Source of the DNA: Diplosphaera chodatii
Lineage: Eukaryota; Chlorophyta; Trebouxiophyceae; Prasiolales; Stichococcaceae
Assembly (NCBI GenBank): GCA_032358165.1
Contig: JAALGY010000057.1
Coordinates: 372,001 to 436,000, forward strand
Reading direction: 5' to 3'
DNA: 64,000 nucleotides
Below, piece by piece: positions 35,543-48,076 of this stretch. Numbering within the stretch: the first letter of the stretch is position 1; each line of letters opens with the position of its first letter. The notes beneath the pieces were generated by a model that searched no databases, was not told the origin of the DNA, and was given only the letters and a program-made list of their open reading frames with translations. A program made the translations under genes and the position numbers.

Positions 35543-35862
35543 TGGCTATTTAGCATGCCATCGCCCTTTAGGCAGCCGCAAGCAGGACATGCAGCTGCGC
35601 GAACCTCACCGCACACACAGAGCAGCGGGATTGAGGGTGTCAATGAAGCGTTTCGTGAGGCTGTACAGGTCAGGATGGCCGGAGCATGGATCACCTATTA
35701 CATTGCCTGATGTGCAAGCACCAAACCTTGCTACTAGAGGTCGTAACGAACCGAGCAGCCAGGACATGCTCTGGTGCTGCAGCTGGTGGGACACGACAGT
35801 AGTTTGTTGGACTGCTGCCTTCCTGCCAACTAACAGCATGTTACTACCCACGTCCTGCTAAC

Positions 35863-38800
35863 TCAGACCAGAAACCCCTCAGCAGGCTCCGCGTACCTCG
35901 CCTCCCACCGGCCACTGTCAGCAGCAAACACGCCCTGGTACCTGCGTCGGGAGTAGGACTAGTAGGCCGCTGCACACATTTGTCTGAAACGACGCAGCTG
36001 CCGTAAGATATTTTGCATCCGGTCTGACGGCCAGCAAAGCATGAGTCATCCGTTTCTCGAGCAGATGCCAGACAGCAGTACGCCAAGGACACAGCCGACA
36101 ATCTGGAGTACCTGGCTGGGTACAGTCATACTGGTAACAAACAAAGGAAGGAGGCATCAGCCGCAGGGCAGCCACCCCAGCCGGCAAGATCACAGCACAC
36201 TTTGTGGGACGCTCCGCCGGTGCCGCCGCCTCCCGCCGCAGGGCCTGTATCACCTCCTCCGTCGACGCCGCCGCCACTTCCGCCAGACCCCACGCCTCAT
36301 ACTTGGCAGCCGGCAGGTTGGTACAGCTGTACACGTATACATCACAAACCGTTGAGCGGCTGGCAAAGTCATGATGCAGTTTGTCACCAGCGGTGTGTAG
36401 TGAAGCAGTGCGTGCGTAGGTCCTGAAGGACACAGATTGCACACCACGAAGTCGATGCTCTTGGGCCACAACCATGCACTGCAGCACATGGGTCAGCGAT
36501 GTGACGAGTGAGTATCACTCTCAGCCCCCGCGGCTTGCGCACCCGTAGGTCGGCCCATGCAGACGCAGCGCGGCCACGTCGTGGGCCCGCGCCGCCCGCG
36601 CCTCGCTGCTGTAGCGCCCCAGGCCGACGGGAGCCTGCACAGAAACCCTAGGTGAGTACCCTGAGTTTCATCTGTTGGTTGATCCGGGCACACGAGTTCA
36701 AGACCAATGGCTCTGCATGGGTGATTGTGCGTTGGACACCCTGGTAAGGCTCTGAGGCCCACAGGCGCACACGCCAGCAGTGAAGAAGCACCTGGTCAGC
36801 GCTGCTGGGAGGGGGCGGGACGCTCGCATCGAAGACGACCTGCCACAGGTCACGCGTCACGCCGTGCAGCACCCGCCCCTGCTCCCCGCCGCCAGTGACC
36901 CGCTGCAGCGCAATGAACATGCAGGTCCGCAAATTTGGCGTGATCGGCACATTGCAGAGTGAGGCAGGCAAACATGCATACAGGTGGCCAAGACTGGTTT
37001 TCAAGCAAAGTCGTGGGTTGACGCTATCTCGCTTCACACAGTCCGCCTGGTATGTTGAGGTGTTTCCAGTGCTGTACGAGTATAGGTTTGAGCATTACGC
37101 AAGCATGAAGGTGTGAACATCGGGCTCACCGAGGCTAGCAGCGCCAGGTCGGGCCTGAGCGCAGGGCGCAGCGCCGTGTGCGCCGCCTCGCGGATCACGC
37201 CGCTCGTGATGCCGCCGAAGCCCTGCGGCAAATCATGACCTGCACCTCGCTTGCGTGTACACGACTGGGAGACTGTGACACGTGAGCGGTGACGCTGCTT
37301 GATCGGGGGCATGTTGACATATGCGCTCAGCAGGCAGATTCAGTGAATGTCTGCAAGCACCACCGTCCGGCGCACTCGCTTGGGGCGATCATTGCGGACG
37401 GGGACAATCGCCCTAAGGGCCTTTCTGCTTCCGCTCCTGGGCCGCTTCTGCGCCCGCTGCAGGGTGGCTGCAGGCGCTGCTGCACCTATGTCACTGTCGG
37501 CAGCGTCCCTGGCAGGCTGCAGCAGCTGCTGCGGATGCTGCGGCATGCCTGCTGCGGGCGCCGACAATGCGGCAACCCTTTGTGGCAGCTGCTGCAGCTG
37601 AGGCACCGGATCCTGCCTCATATCCTGCCGCAGGTGTTCGGCCGCTGGATGCAGCGCCTCAGTCAGCAGGCTGAGCGAGAGGTGCGGCGCCCTTGCATCG
37701 GCTGTGAGCTGTATTACTGGCGGCCGTGCCTCCAATACGCTTGGCTTCTTGCTCCCTGGTGTAGCAGGATGTAGCAACCAATGTGACCTGATGGCAAATC
37801 ACCACACACGCATGGCCTGCAACTGAAGAGGCTCACAGCATCCTAGCATGCACTGCAGCTGCAGACAGTGTGCACTTGCCTACGGCTGATGCTGGCGCTG
37901 CCTCTGGCAACTGATGTGCCTCTGCGGCCGCCAAAGCCATCGCCGGGGGACCACCAACAAGCCCAGGGCTGCTGGGCGCAGCCAGAACAGCGGCTACGAG
38001 GTCAGCAGTCGGGGCAGACGGGGCTGCCTCCCCACCATGATGGCCTGCCGCCACAAGATGAAGACAATCCTGGCACCGTGTTCAGATGATCTGCTAGCGC
38101 TGCGCAAGACAGGAATGGCATCCTGCTGATCAGGGTGTGGCTGAGGCGCTGGCCAGGACATGGGGCACACATTCCATGTGCTGCCCTGCTGAAGATCGTC
38201 ACACCGTACCTGTTGCCTTGGTCTTGGTGGCCGTGTCTGCAGCCGGCCCGCTGCTTGGTAGAAGGCCACCGTCCACAGTGTCAGGCACGAGCTTGCCAGC
38301 GGACTGAACATCCCCCACAGCAGGGACTGGCAGTGTCGCCGCTCCCGCAGCAGCTGCAGCCGCCGCCTGTCGTGCAGCGTTCGCCCACGCAGTGGCGCCA
38401 GGAGCGCTGGAGGCACGGACCTGTAGCACATGACACAGATGCCTGTTGAGCTGCATTACAGGTCACCACGGTGACAAACAGCTCACGCACACCAGATCCA
38501 ACAGTAGCATCCAAGCAAATATGCTCATGGCAGCTCCAAGCTCATGGCGCAACGTCACACATGCATAACATGTGGCACCAGTTGACATACTGTCGACCAC
38601 AGCAGCTGCCGAAACATACAGTGGCATCACCAGAGGCGGCGGCGGCATCTCCTGGGCAGTCCCCGGGTTCGGATTCAGGTCCCACGCCCGCTTGGGCTTT
38701 GGCGAGGCGATGTCGGTAAACAGGGCGGTGACGGCAGGCAGCTCCACCATCTTGGCGCGCTCCCGCAGCGCGGGGCCGTGGCGCAGCCGCTGCCCCGTCT

Positions 38801-41800
38801 TGGGGCTGCAGGCAAGGGGATTGGAAAGTGTGTGTTCCCTCAGACCCTTGCTGCAGAGCAGCGCGTGCTTCCCCTTGTGTGATTCACAGGCAGTTACTGC
38901 AGGTTGCGTTTGTTAGCTCAAGTAGGTCAGCCTACGTCAGTGCGTGGGCACACATGTGGATGCTTGTGAGAGGCTGAGTTGCCAATTGGCATCGGGGAAT
39001 TCAGGTTGGAATTTGTGTTCTGTACGCTGGTGGGCAGAGCGGGCGAGGCGCACTTGATGGTGTAGTCTGCAGAGTAGGTACGGATGATGGTGCCAGACAG
39101 CTTTGGGCTGGCAGCTGCGCAGTGCATGTCCACTTCGGTGCCACCTGTCACAGGTGCGACGGTGCGCAGGGTCGGCAGCAAGGCTGGCGCTGTCCGAGAG
39201 AATGACTGCACGGGCTGTGCCACGTCGCCGCCGCCTCCAGAGTTGTCCGACATCTGTTCCAGCATGGCCTGCGCAGGAACAAAAACAATGCCCTTATGGG
39301 GTTGCAACAAAGACGCTGACGCACGGTGCTCCTGTGGTACTTGAAGGTTTCACTACAGGGGGCTGATCTGCACCTGCAGGGTGGGTGCGGCGGTGGCTAT
39401 GGCCTGCGCGACTTCCTGCTTCCGACCGGCGGAGGCGCCCCTGCCGCCCGTCAGCTGCGCCACCACCGCATCAAACTGCTGCCGCATCACGGCCTGCACA
39501 GCACAGAGCTTTGAGCGATGGGCAGTGACCCTGATTGTGCCAAAAGCCAAAGGGATTGGTCAGCTGTACGTGCAGTGGGCACTTGATGGCCAAGGCATAT
39601 CAAGCAGCATGTCAGCAGAAGGTGCATCCACATATGCAAGGCATGCTGTATGTTGACTGCTGGTGACTGGCAAGGCATACCTGAGCAGCTAGCCGCGCAG
39701 ACTTGGCACGCCGTGGTCGCCCTTCTTGCGGGACATGACGACCGGCACCTCCGTTCATCAACCCAGGCCCGTCAGACCTGCCGCTCGCATGCGCTGTCAG
39801 CAGCAGCGGCGGCTCCGCAGGCAGGGACCCACCCAGGAGCGAGCGGCCGAGTGCCGAGGCCGCCAGCCTGTGCGCTTGCAGCACCCTCGTGCATCAGTGC
39901 AGCACATGAGAGTTCTTGCAGCTCGTGGCAGAACACTTTCTCACCCTCAAAGGGAGAAGTCTTTTACCTTGACGGGCCGCATCGCCGCGTTTGCTACCTA
40001 CACCGGCTGCTTGTCACCAGCTACAGCACATGCAAATGGTCACACATCGTCAGCAACTCATCATCACCTGCGGCTGGTTGGGGTGGCGGGCCCGCCGCTG
40101 CGCGAGCGGCCGCTGGAGGCGCTGTGGCGGCCGCGGGGCGTCGTCATGCCGCTGCTGTGCAGGGATACAAAGGTTGGCGACGCCGGGACGGCAGGCGCAC
40201 CCTGTAGGGCAGCTCTAGCATGTCAGCGCATACGCCTGCTGTGTCGCAATCTCACCGTTGCATCTACTGCTGTACTGGCACTTCACCCATGCGCTCGTGC
40301 TCGACAGCTGGCGGGGCACAGCTGGCAGTCCTCAGATGTGCGATGACAGCATCAGTGTAGTCAGCAGAGGACAGAAGGTTACTGTTGGTCGATCAATAGA
40401 CAACTTCGTGTTCAGCTGATTCACAAATCAAGATGAACGTACGTGGGTTGTCACGACTCTGGCGGACGCTGACGCCTCTGTGGAGTTGCTCCACCGCTCA
40501 GCGCGAGCGGCGACAGCAACTGCCATGTCCTGCCCCGCAAGCGGCGCCTGCATCAGCCCCTGCATTGTCCCATGCCAAACATCAGTCGGCAGACGAAATG
40601 TCTGGGAGCTGACCATGGGGTCGATATGTGCCTGTGGGCATGGCAGCAGCATGGGCTCAGTGGCTCTGCACATCTGGAGAAGCCCTTCAGATGTGCACTG
40701 CAGGTTTAAGGGTACACTAGCAGGTTGAGGCATGACAGCTGGCCAAGTGCAGGCTGAACAAACCCCTGCCTGAAAGGCGCCATGGTGAGTGTCAGCGGCC
40801 CGGGGCAGCAGGAAGTCGACCGCCGCCACATCGTGGCTGGCGTGCGATGAGCCTGGCAGCGGGTGCTCGCCTGGGCTGCCGCCGCCTGCCACGCCAAAGC
40901 CCTGCTGCCGGCCGTGCTGCAGGGCAGGTACAGATTGCTGTTGAATCATAATGCTGCTCTAAGCCTATTATGGGACTCGCTCTCAGTGTGGATCTCCTCT
41001 GTCTTCATGTATCCTCATCGCAGAAACAAAGCCTACCAGATGGTCGATGCCGCTGGCAAGGCTGGACATGATGTTCGAAGTCCGCTGCATGATGCTGGCC
41101 AAATCTGATGCCGCTGGTGCTGCTGAATCCGCAGGTCCCAGCGTCGGCCTGCACCACGATTCGAAAATGTGCTTGCTACATGCAACAGCTGCAGGCCCTT
41201 CGGAAGGCCTGCTGGACCGTTTAGAAGCTGCATGCATCCGCCAGTGTGGACATTTTGCAGACCGTAATTTGCATCATGTCAGTCATCTTGGTGGCATGTG
41301 AAGACACATACGTGCATTGTCGAAAGCTCACATGAGGGGCAGGTCGTCCAGCCCAGCCATGAGCTCATCCCAGGTCAACGAGCCGTCATCTGCTGTGGCG
41401 CTACCGCCAAATGTACAGGCGGCCGTTGCCGCAGCATCATGCGGGGGCGCCCCGTCGGCGTCGAGACTCTCGTCCAGCAGGCTGTCCAGGAAGCCAGGGT
41501 CGTAGTCGAAGTGCAGCTCATCGTCCCTGTGGCATAATCAAGCCGGCGTCATAATTCGTTAATCCAAACATGTATGCAAGGCGCATGCACCATGAGTTGA
41601 GCGCACAGACAGTGCGGCATACAGTCGCAGGGTGCAGCTGACAGGGCGAGCCGAAGCCAAGATGTTGCAAAGCAAGCACTGTCCTTGGGCACCACTCACT
41701 GCAGTAGATACTCCAGGTCACTGTGCGCAGCTGCGGCAGCTGCTGTTTCCGCAGCGGCAGCAGGTTCAGCCGATTCAGCTGGCTGCGCGGTCTCAGCAGG

Positions 41801-41890
41801 CTGTGGTTCAGGCAGTGCCAGGTCCCTACCGCTGTTAGCATTCTGCTCAACAATGGGCACCCCTCCAGAGCTGCCGTCAGCAACTAGCAT
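35863..41890 (-). CDS. AP2-domain transcription factor with acidic activation region
   Basis: The start ATG at 41890 opens MLVADGSSGGVPIVEQ. The second exon (41526 to about 41332) is strongly acidic and hydrophobic (DDELHFDYDPGFLDSLLDES, SLTWDELMAGLDDLP), typical of an activation domain. Many Ala/Gly/Pro-rich exons follow, including ones near 40.1-40.2, 39.4, 39.2, 38.8, 38.3, 38.0 and 37.4-37.7 kb; the last has a basic KRVRR patch. Four exons carry the DNA-binding part and join in phase: 36902-36792, 36634-36543, 36326-36201 and 35941-35863. They read VLHGVTRDLWQVVFDAS, then LGRYSSEARAARAHDVAALRLHG, then TNLPAAKYE..EEVIQALRRE, the order of an ANT/WRI1-type AP2 repeat 1 and its linker. Repeat 2 starts TKYQGVFAADSGRWEARY but stops after about 25 residues. 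A GTACGC donor at 35896 could instead lead to unseen exons. Middle exon borders are approximate. Confidence 0.8.
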
Positions 41891-42664
41891 GATGCCGACC
41901 GGTTGCGACTCAACACATACACCCGCCTGCCACCAGCACTGTATGTGTCACATTGTCGGTTGCCAGCAACTTTACTGATTGAGATTAGCTCGCTGCCGAA
42001 GTTTGCCGCCACCGCAGCTGCTCGATCAGTCAGACAGCACAGTGGCCGATGCCATCCGGCTGCGATTAGAGTGCTGAAGTAGCGGCTGATTGTGACGGGC
42101 TATCTATCATCGACATCACCAGCACGGTTACACAACACTCCCGGATCCAGCCTGCAGGTTGCATTGTGCGAGTGGTATCGCCATTGCTGCACAGCGATTG
42201 CTGACACGCCGTAGCACGTTGTCTAGGATCGCACTCGTGTTCACCATGTCTCAAAGTATGTATACTCGTGAACACTGACCTGCAGCGATCGGGCGCACCG
42301 CTGTTGCAACCTTGCAAGCAGCAATCACTCGACTGCCTCTTGCCGCCAGATACTTGGGTGACGGAGTCTTCGAGGCAGCTAGGGTTTTGGTCCAGCTAGC
42401 ATGCCCGCTACCACAGCCTTCAGGCTTTTAAGAAGTAGATGGACAGGCAACGTGCTGCCACAATGTACCCATCATGCCCTTGTACGCTGTTTGCTGCTGA
42501 CCTCGTCTCACACGCTCAAAAAGCCTCGTGCCACTGGACTCGACCATCACACTCAAATGTTTGTAGCGCACCAAAAGCTGGCGCAGCGGTGGCTTGTTGC
42601 AGGGTCCAGCAATGCAATGGCAGCTACCAAGGCTTCGAGGGTCTGGATGGTTTGCGCATGCAGG
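41891..42664. other. Spacer upstream of the AP2 gene
   Basis: It lies between the AP2 start and the stop of the PPR gene on the same strand. No exon was recognised. It should hold the AP2 promoter and the PPR 3' untranslated region. Confidence 0.45.
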
Positions 42665-45600
42665 TCAGGCCTCCGTGTGCCTAGCTCCCTCTGCAGCCCC
42701 CGCGCCCCCTGGCACAAAGTGGAAGTCCTGCATCCGGGCCTCCTTCTGCGCCATGATCGCCTTGCGCTCAGCCATGGCGGCGCCCGGTTTCTGTGGAGCA
42801 AAGGCAGGGTACACGTTGAAAGATACATATAATGTACAGTATGTCTGGATAGCATAGCTGGAACCCTTTCCTGGGAAAACTGCAGCCATGGGGTCATGTA
42901 AACGCTGCATCTGCAGCACACCTGGTTGTACGCTCCAGACTTGCTGCGAAGCCGCCCGGGATCAATGGCAGCCACACGCTTGACCTGCCACACAATCAGT
43001 CAAATCTCAGGTACTGGGTGCTTGCAGGTGACAAACGGCTTGAAAGTCTGCAAGGCACTGGGTTACTTCTGTATGAATCCACATCCATGCGCGCGGTTGG
43101 CACCGATGCCCGTGGGAGGACGGATTAGTCTATTCCAGTTTGGTGCAGGCACGATTGATACATTGTGACTGATCGTGTCGAAACTGAGTTGTAAACTGCA
43201 CAGTCAATCGTATCGCTTTGAACACAACTGACTGCACCTGCGAGATCCTGTCGACCCACTGCGGCTCGCGCTCCTGCAGCGCCCGCAGGTACGCCTTGAT
43301 GGCGTTGGTCTTCGGCACGCGCCCTGCAGCACAGCATGCAGTATAGTCACCAGAAGTCTGTTTACCACAGTTCAATAGGGGCAACGCCAAAAAAGTCAGG
43401 TCTTCAGTCCATCAACTCACTGCTTCCGTCAGTTTCGCACATCATCTGGCTACAGGGCACAACTGGCACACCGTTCAGGACCAGCACGTCCATGTTCTGT
43501 TCAAATACTGCAGCATCGTTACCAGTTAGAAAAGCACTTGTCTACAATGGGGTGTGATTGGCACACCGTTCAGGACCAGCACGTCCCACAGGCGGTGCGC
43601 GAAGGGCAGCGCCATGGGGAGCTCCTTGCGGCTGCAGGCCGCCAGGATGGTGCTGCCGTTCTGCGTGTTCAGGAACATGCCTGCGCGCAAAGATACATAC
43701 GCATCACATCAACGTCCAGCACACATCCTTGGCGGCAACAGCACACTCAGCAAGTGATAGCGAGCATGTTCTACGATCAGAGGGTCTGAAGTGATTAAAG
43801 GGGTGAGCAACACATAGTGCAGCCTGTCGTCTCAGTATGTACACCTATCACAGCAGCTCAGATGTCGGCACTGTCAGGTTTGCAGGGGACTCCAGGGCGC
43901 ACCCAAAGCAGACATCTCCTGCAGGCAGTGCTCTGCAAAGCCGAGCGCCTCGGTCTCGCCGGCGTTCGCCATCAGCACCGCCGTGCGCATCAGGTCGTAG
44001 TACACCCCGGGCGACAGCGACAGCCCCCGCCGCGCCGCGTTGTTGTACACCTCGATGACCTTGGCCCACGCCGCCCGGTTGACCCGCGCCTGCAGCGGGG
44101 GTCAAGTGCCAGTGTGAGCACCTGGGGCGGTCAACGATCATGGACCTCACGTCTGGTCGATTGCACTCCAGCGGAGCTGAAGGTCCTTGCACGCTCTGCA
44201 AGTGCACACTCTGCATGGGACTCAATGCAGCAGCCTCTGGGCAGCTTGCATTGATTGGCATCATCTTGCAGCAAGTTACTCCCGGTGAGGCGAGCATATC
44301 GCGACACAACTGCATCTGGGCATGTTCAGGCACCTTGAGGCGCGTGAGGTGGCGGCCCAGCCCCTGCTGCAGGTGCGCGTACTCGGGGGCCACCTCTTCG
44401 GGCTCGAAGTACGGCGCCATCTCGCGGGGCGACATCGGCGGCGCACCGCCTGCTACAGGGGTGACAGGGCCTAAGCCCTGACCGCCGCTGCCGCTGCTGC
44501 TGTCGCTGCCACCAGCGTCTGGGCTGCCGCCGCCGCTGCTGTCTGGCCTGCCGTGGAGGTCGCCGGGCTGCCTGCTGGAAGGCGCAAAGGCGTCTGGGTG
44601 AGCCTCGCCGTCGCTGTCCTCGGCGTCTGAGGCCCGGGCAAACAGCGCGTCTGACAGGTCGCCGCCGTGCCGGTCGCCCAGCAGCTGCATGTGCGCCTGC
44701 CCGCCTGCATGCACGGCAGCGGACAGTGTCTGCTGGAGTCCATGCGTTGCGATGCACCGCGCTGTCATCACAACAAACATTCAAACATGTGCACGAGGTA
44801 AAGAAGCGCTCTCAGGTTGGGCGGAAGGGCCGCAACGCAGCATCGTCAACCAGTACAACCTTGCGGCTTCTCGCACCAGGGTGGCTGGTGGCGAACTGCC
44901 GGTACGCGCGCACGGATTCTTTCAGGTACGACAGGATGATGGCGGAGTAGGAGTCGTAGTCGGGCACCAGGCCCTCTGCCGGCATCGCCTCGAACATGGC
45001 CACCGCCCGGTCGTGGAAGCTGCAGGGAGCATGTTGGAAGTCGAGCCAGTTGCATAGGCGCATGGCCATGGCGATCATAAGTTCACACAAACATCGTAAC
45101 ATGGGTGCCACAGGAAGGCATTTAATCCTGCAAGATGACTTCCAGCTCCTACTGCATGCCACAAGCGGCACAGCCCAGAGCAGTGCCCAACCTCCATCTC
45201 ACATTGAGAACCACCAAACGATCTGCCACAATGCTCTTTGTGTGCTTGTCTGATGCCACATGTGATGTCAAATGTGAGAGAATCAAAGCTGGAACCCGCA
45301 CCCCAGCTCGCAGAAGGTGTTGAGCGCGGCGTTGTAGGCGACGATGCCCAGGCCGCCCCGCCGCCGGCGAGAAAAGTCCATCGACTCCGCGTCGCGGCAC
45401 CGCTGCAGCAGGTCGTCCACGCGGGCCTCCACGTCCGCCGGCGCCTGGAAGCAGGAAGCAGAAGCTGCGAGGCTGAGCTGCCGATGGGCACAACTGTGTT
45501 GCAGGGCGGGTTGCCCACGGCGCCCTGCTCCACCAGCGCTGCAGCATGCGACGCTGCAGCCGGCGTGTCTGGGTCTTGTGCAGCCCGCAGCCTCTTGACT

Positions 45601-47331
45601 GCAGGGGACTGACGGGTCTGCACAGGGTGGCGGTGGCCCCAAGGGCTCACTCCTTGCAGCATTTGTGCAGAAAACACACAGCGCAAGGCTGCAGCTTGGT
45701 GCTCACAGGTCTGGCGCGCTTGTAGCCGTTGATCAGCGCGGTGTATGCAAACTCGTCGGGGGGTATGCCGTCTGCCGTCATCTCCTCGAGCAGCGCCCAC
45801 GCCTCATCCACACGTGCTGTCTGCAAAACAGCACCACATGAGTTTCGTGATGCTCTTCTTCGGATGCTTTTGGCAGTTCCCAATGGAGCACGCAAGCTGT
45901 GAGCATTGCAGAAGGAGGTGGAAAGCTGCCGCATGAACTGACAGCGTCTGGGCACCTTTCTCGCTCTGCTCATAGCCTGCAAACTCAAGTCTGACAACAG
46001 ACAGGACGGCATGACAGGCACTGCCTGGCTGTGCAGGTCGACTGCTCGCACCTCTGCCAGAGCGTTGAGCGCCGCAAGATACGTGTTCTTGGTAGGCTTC
46101 AGGCCCTTTTTCCGCATCTCGTTCATGAGCTGCGCACAGGGGCGTTCAGCACGAGTGGGGCACCATCATATTTCAGATATCGATTTGCACCAGGGGCGAA
46201 TGCTTCAGCTCAGTGACAGCTCGTGCCATGCTGACAGCTCGTGCCAGGTCTGTGGCAGAACCGTGCACTTAGGTATACACCAGAAAGTGGGTGGGGGCTC
46301 ATGATGCCAGGGGCTCATCCGTGTAGCGTCAGCTGCAGCCAAGCCTGCCCACCTTGATGGCTGCCTGCGTCTGCCCAGCCCGCCCGGCTGCGCTGATCAC
46401 CACCCCGTATGTCCTCGACTGCAGCAGTTGATGTTACCAACGAGTTTCAGAACGCAGCAGGAGGAACGCTGCTTAAGGCTTGACCTCAAGCAATGTCCGC
46501 CACACATGCACACCCAGCAGCTGGAGAGACAGCACCAACTGACGTGTTGAGACTGCACACGCACGAAGCATGGTGGTGTCACAGGCCAACATCTGACTGA
46601 TGTTTCAGTGCAGCTCACGTCGGGCACGATGCCGGCGCGCTGCATGCGGTGCCAGTAGTACAGGGTGTCCCCCAGGCGCCGCGCCTTCATGCACGCGAAG
46701 ATCACGCGGAAGTACGTCAGAGCCGCCGGCGGCACGCCGCACAAATCCATCTCCTCAAAGACGTCCCTGATCTTGTATGCCCTGCGCAAGCGAGCAAGGT
46801 GATGTGCGTCTGCAACGCTCGATATGTTCCGGCTGTTGACGCATTGCAGCCTGCTTGCATGTGTTTGCCCAATGTGAATGCAATGCACATTGGCATTGAA
46901 AAGACCCTTGGGGTCTTGCCTTATGAACTACAATATGACACCACGCCAGACGCTGATGCCATCGCGACACTTCGATCTGCTGCTAACCTGCGGCGGCGAA
47001 TCAGCAGGGCAATGATGTCCTCGAAGTCGTCCAGCGAGCGGGGGCGGTCCGTGACCAGCCTGTGCGCGGTGCGCTGGCCGCCCAGCTCCCACTCGGGCTG
47101 CTGCAGGGCGTCCGCCTCGTCGCCGCTGCCGTGCGCTTCCGCCAGCGCCGCCGCTGCATATGGCCTGGCGGCCCCAGCGGCAGCGGCGGCGGCGGCACTG
47201 CAGGGCGGCACAACGTTGTGCGGCACGCGGGACAGCGTCTCCAAGCATTGCGCACGGCCGCATGCTGTGCTGACAGGCGTGGCGTCGCCCAACGCCTTTG
47301 CCAGGCGAAGCAGCAACCCGGATGCCCTCAT
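42665..47331 (-). CDS. Pentatricopeptide repeat (PPR) protein, predicted organellar
   Basis: About thirteen exons encode tandem 35-residue helical repeats. From the N-terminus: a first exon from the ATG at 47331 (MRASGLLLRLAKALGDATP) with an Ala/Arg-rich, acid-poor start that suits a plastid or mitochondrial presequence; AYKIRDVFEEMDLCGVPPAAL; TYGVVISAAGRAGQTQAAIK; MNEMRKKGLKPTKNTYLAAL; ARVDEAWALLEEMTADGIPP then DEFAYTALINGYKRA; VEARVDDLLQRCRDAES; DRAVAMFEAMPAEGLVPDYD; an acidic Ser/Gly-rich insert near 44.5-44.7 kb; a ValTyr-rich repeat near 44.0 kb (AWAKVIEVYNNAARRG); and a basic C-terminal exon (MAERKAIMAQKEARMQDF). PPR proteins bind organellar RNA sequence-specifically to guide processing, stability or translation. 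The pattern is P-class, without E/DYW editing domains. Exon edges were not all phase-checked. Confidence 0.85.
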
Positions 47332-48076
47332 GAGGCACTAGGTGAAATTTAGCTCAGATACAATCACTGTAGTCTTCATGCACTTGCATGTGCGCACTGT
47401 ACGAACAGAGAATCATTCGCAATCAGGTTGCAGTTGCCATATGTGTGTCGCTGTAGACAGGGCAAAGCGACGTGGCGAGGACCGCCGCTTGCCGCCGCTG
47501 CTTCCGGCTGCCATGTCGGAGCCTGTCCCATGCTCCCATCATCAGACCTTGCATGCTGCAGTGTCAGCTACTTGCAGCAATGTATGATGCCAGCCACCTG
47601 TTCTGATAAAAAAAACAGTTCGTCCTGTGTCCTGAAGCCACCCAAACCGAGCCGAACAAATATCAGCAAATCCAAGATCGCAGCACCGACCATGTGCAGT
47701 CATTGCATCAATCCGCGGAGCGACTGCGACATGTTACACATATCTAGCCGTCAAATGTGATTTGCGTACGCGGCTCTCAGACGTTTGGCACAATGTGACC
47801 GGTTGCATGTGAGTTGCCACCAACGGCGTCCAAAACATGGCAGTGGACGATGGGTGCCCCCTGAGCCGAGGATGGGAGAAGCGGATAGCAGCGAAGACAG
47901 CTGCAGCAGGTGCGCATCGCACTTGCCGCACCCGTGCACGTGCTGGCACCTGAGTACAGTGTCTATCCGCAGCGATATGCACAGCAGCGGGACTTCGGCA
48001 ATCACCAGGGACGCTGAGACCAGGCGCGGATGAATCAACTGCTGCAAGGGTGTGTGCGACGCGTGTACAGCCTACC
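47332..48076. promoter_or_regulatory. Divergent spacer between PPR and Tim17-like genes
   Basis: Head-to-head starts lie at 47331 (minus) and 48077 (plus). No exon was recognised inside; the promoters of both genes are inferred here. Confidence 0.4.

Noticed and set aside
35580..36400. Plus-strand exons (SGIEGVNEAFREAVQ, QQYAKDTADNLEYLAG, Pro-rich WDAPPVPPPP) as a continuation of the 31.8-kb gene
   Set aside because: The 31.8-kb gene already closes in phase with a basic tail and stop at 35542, the candidate exons do not share a phase, and the AP2 exons on the other strand fit better.
46649..47341. 230-codon plus-strand ORF
   Set aside because: It is antisense to the first PPR exons, which carry recognisable repeats.
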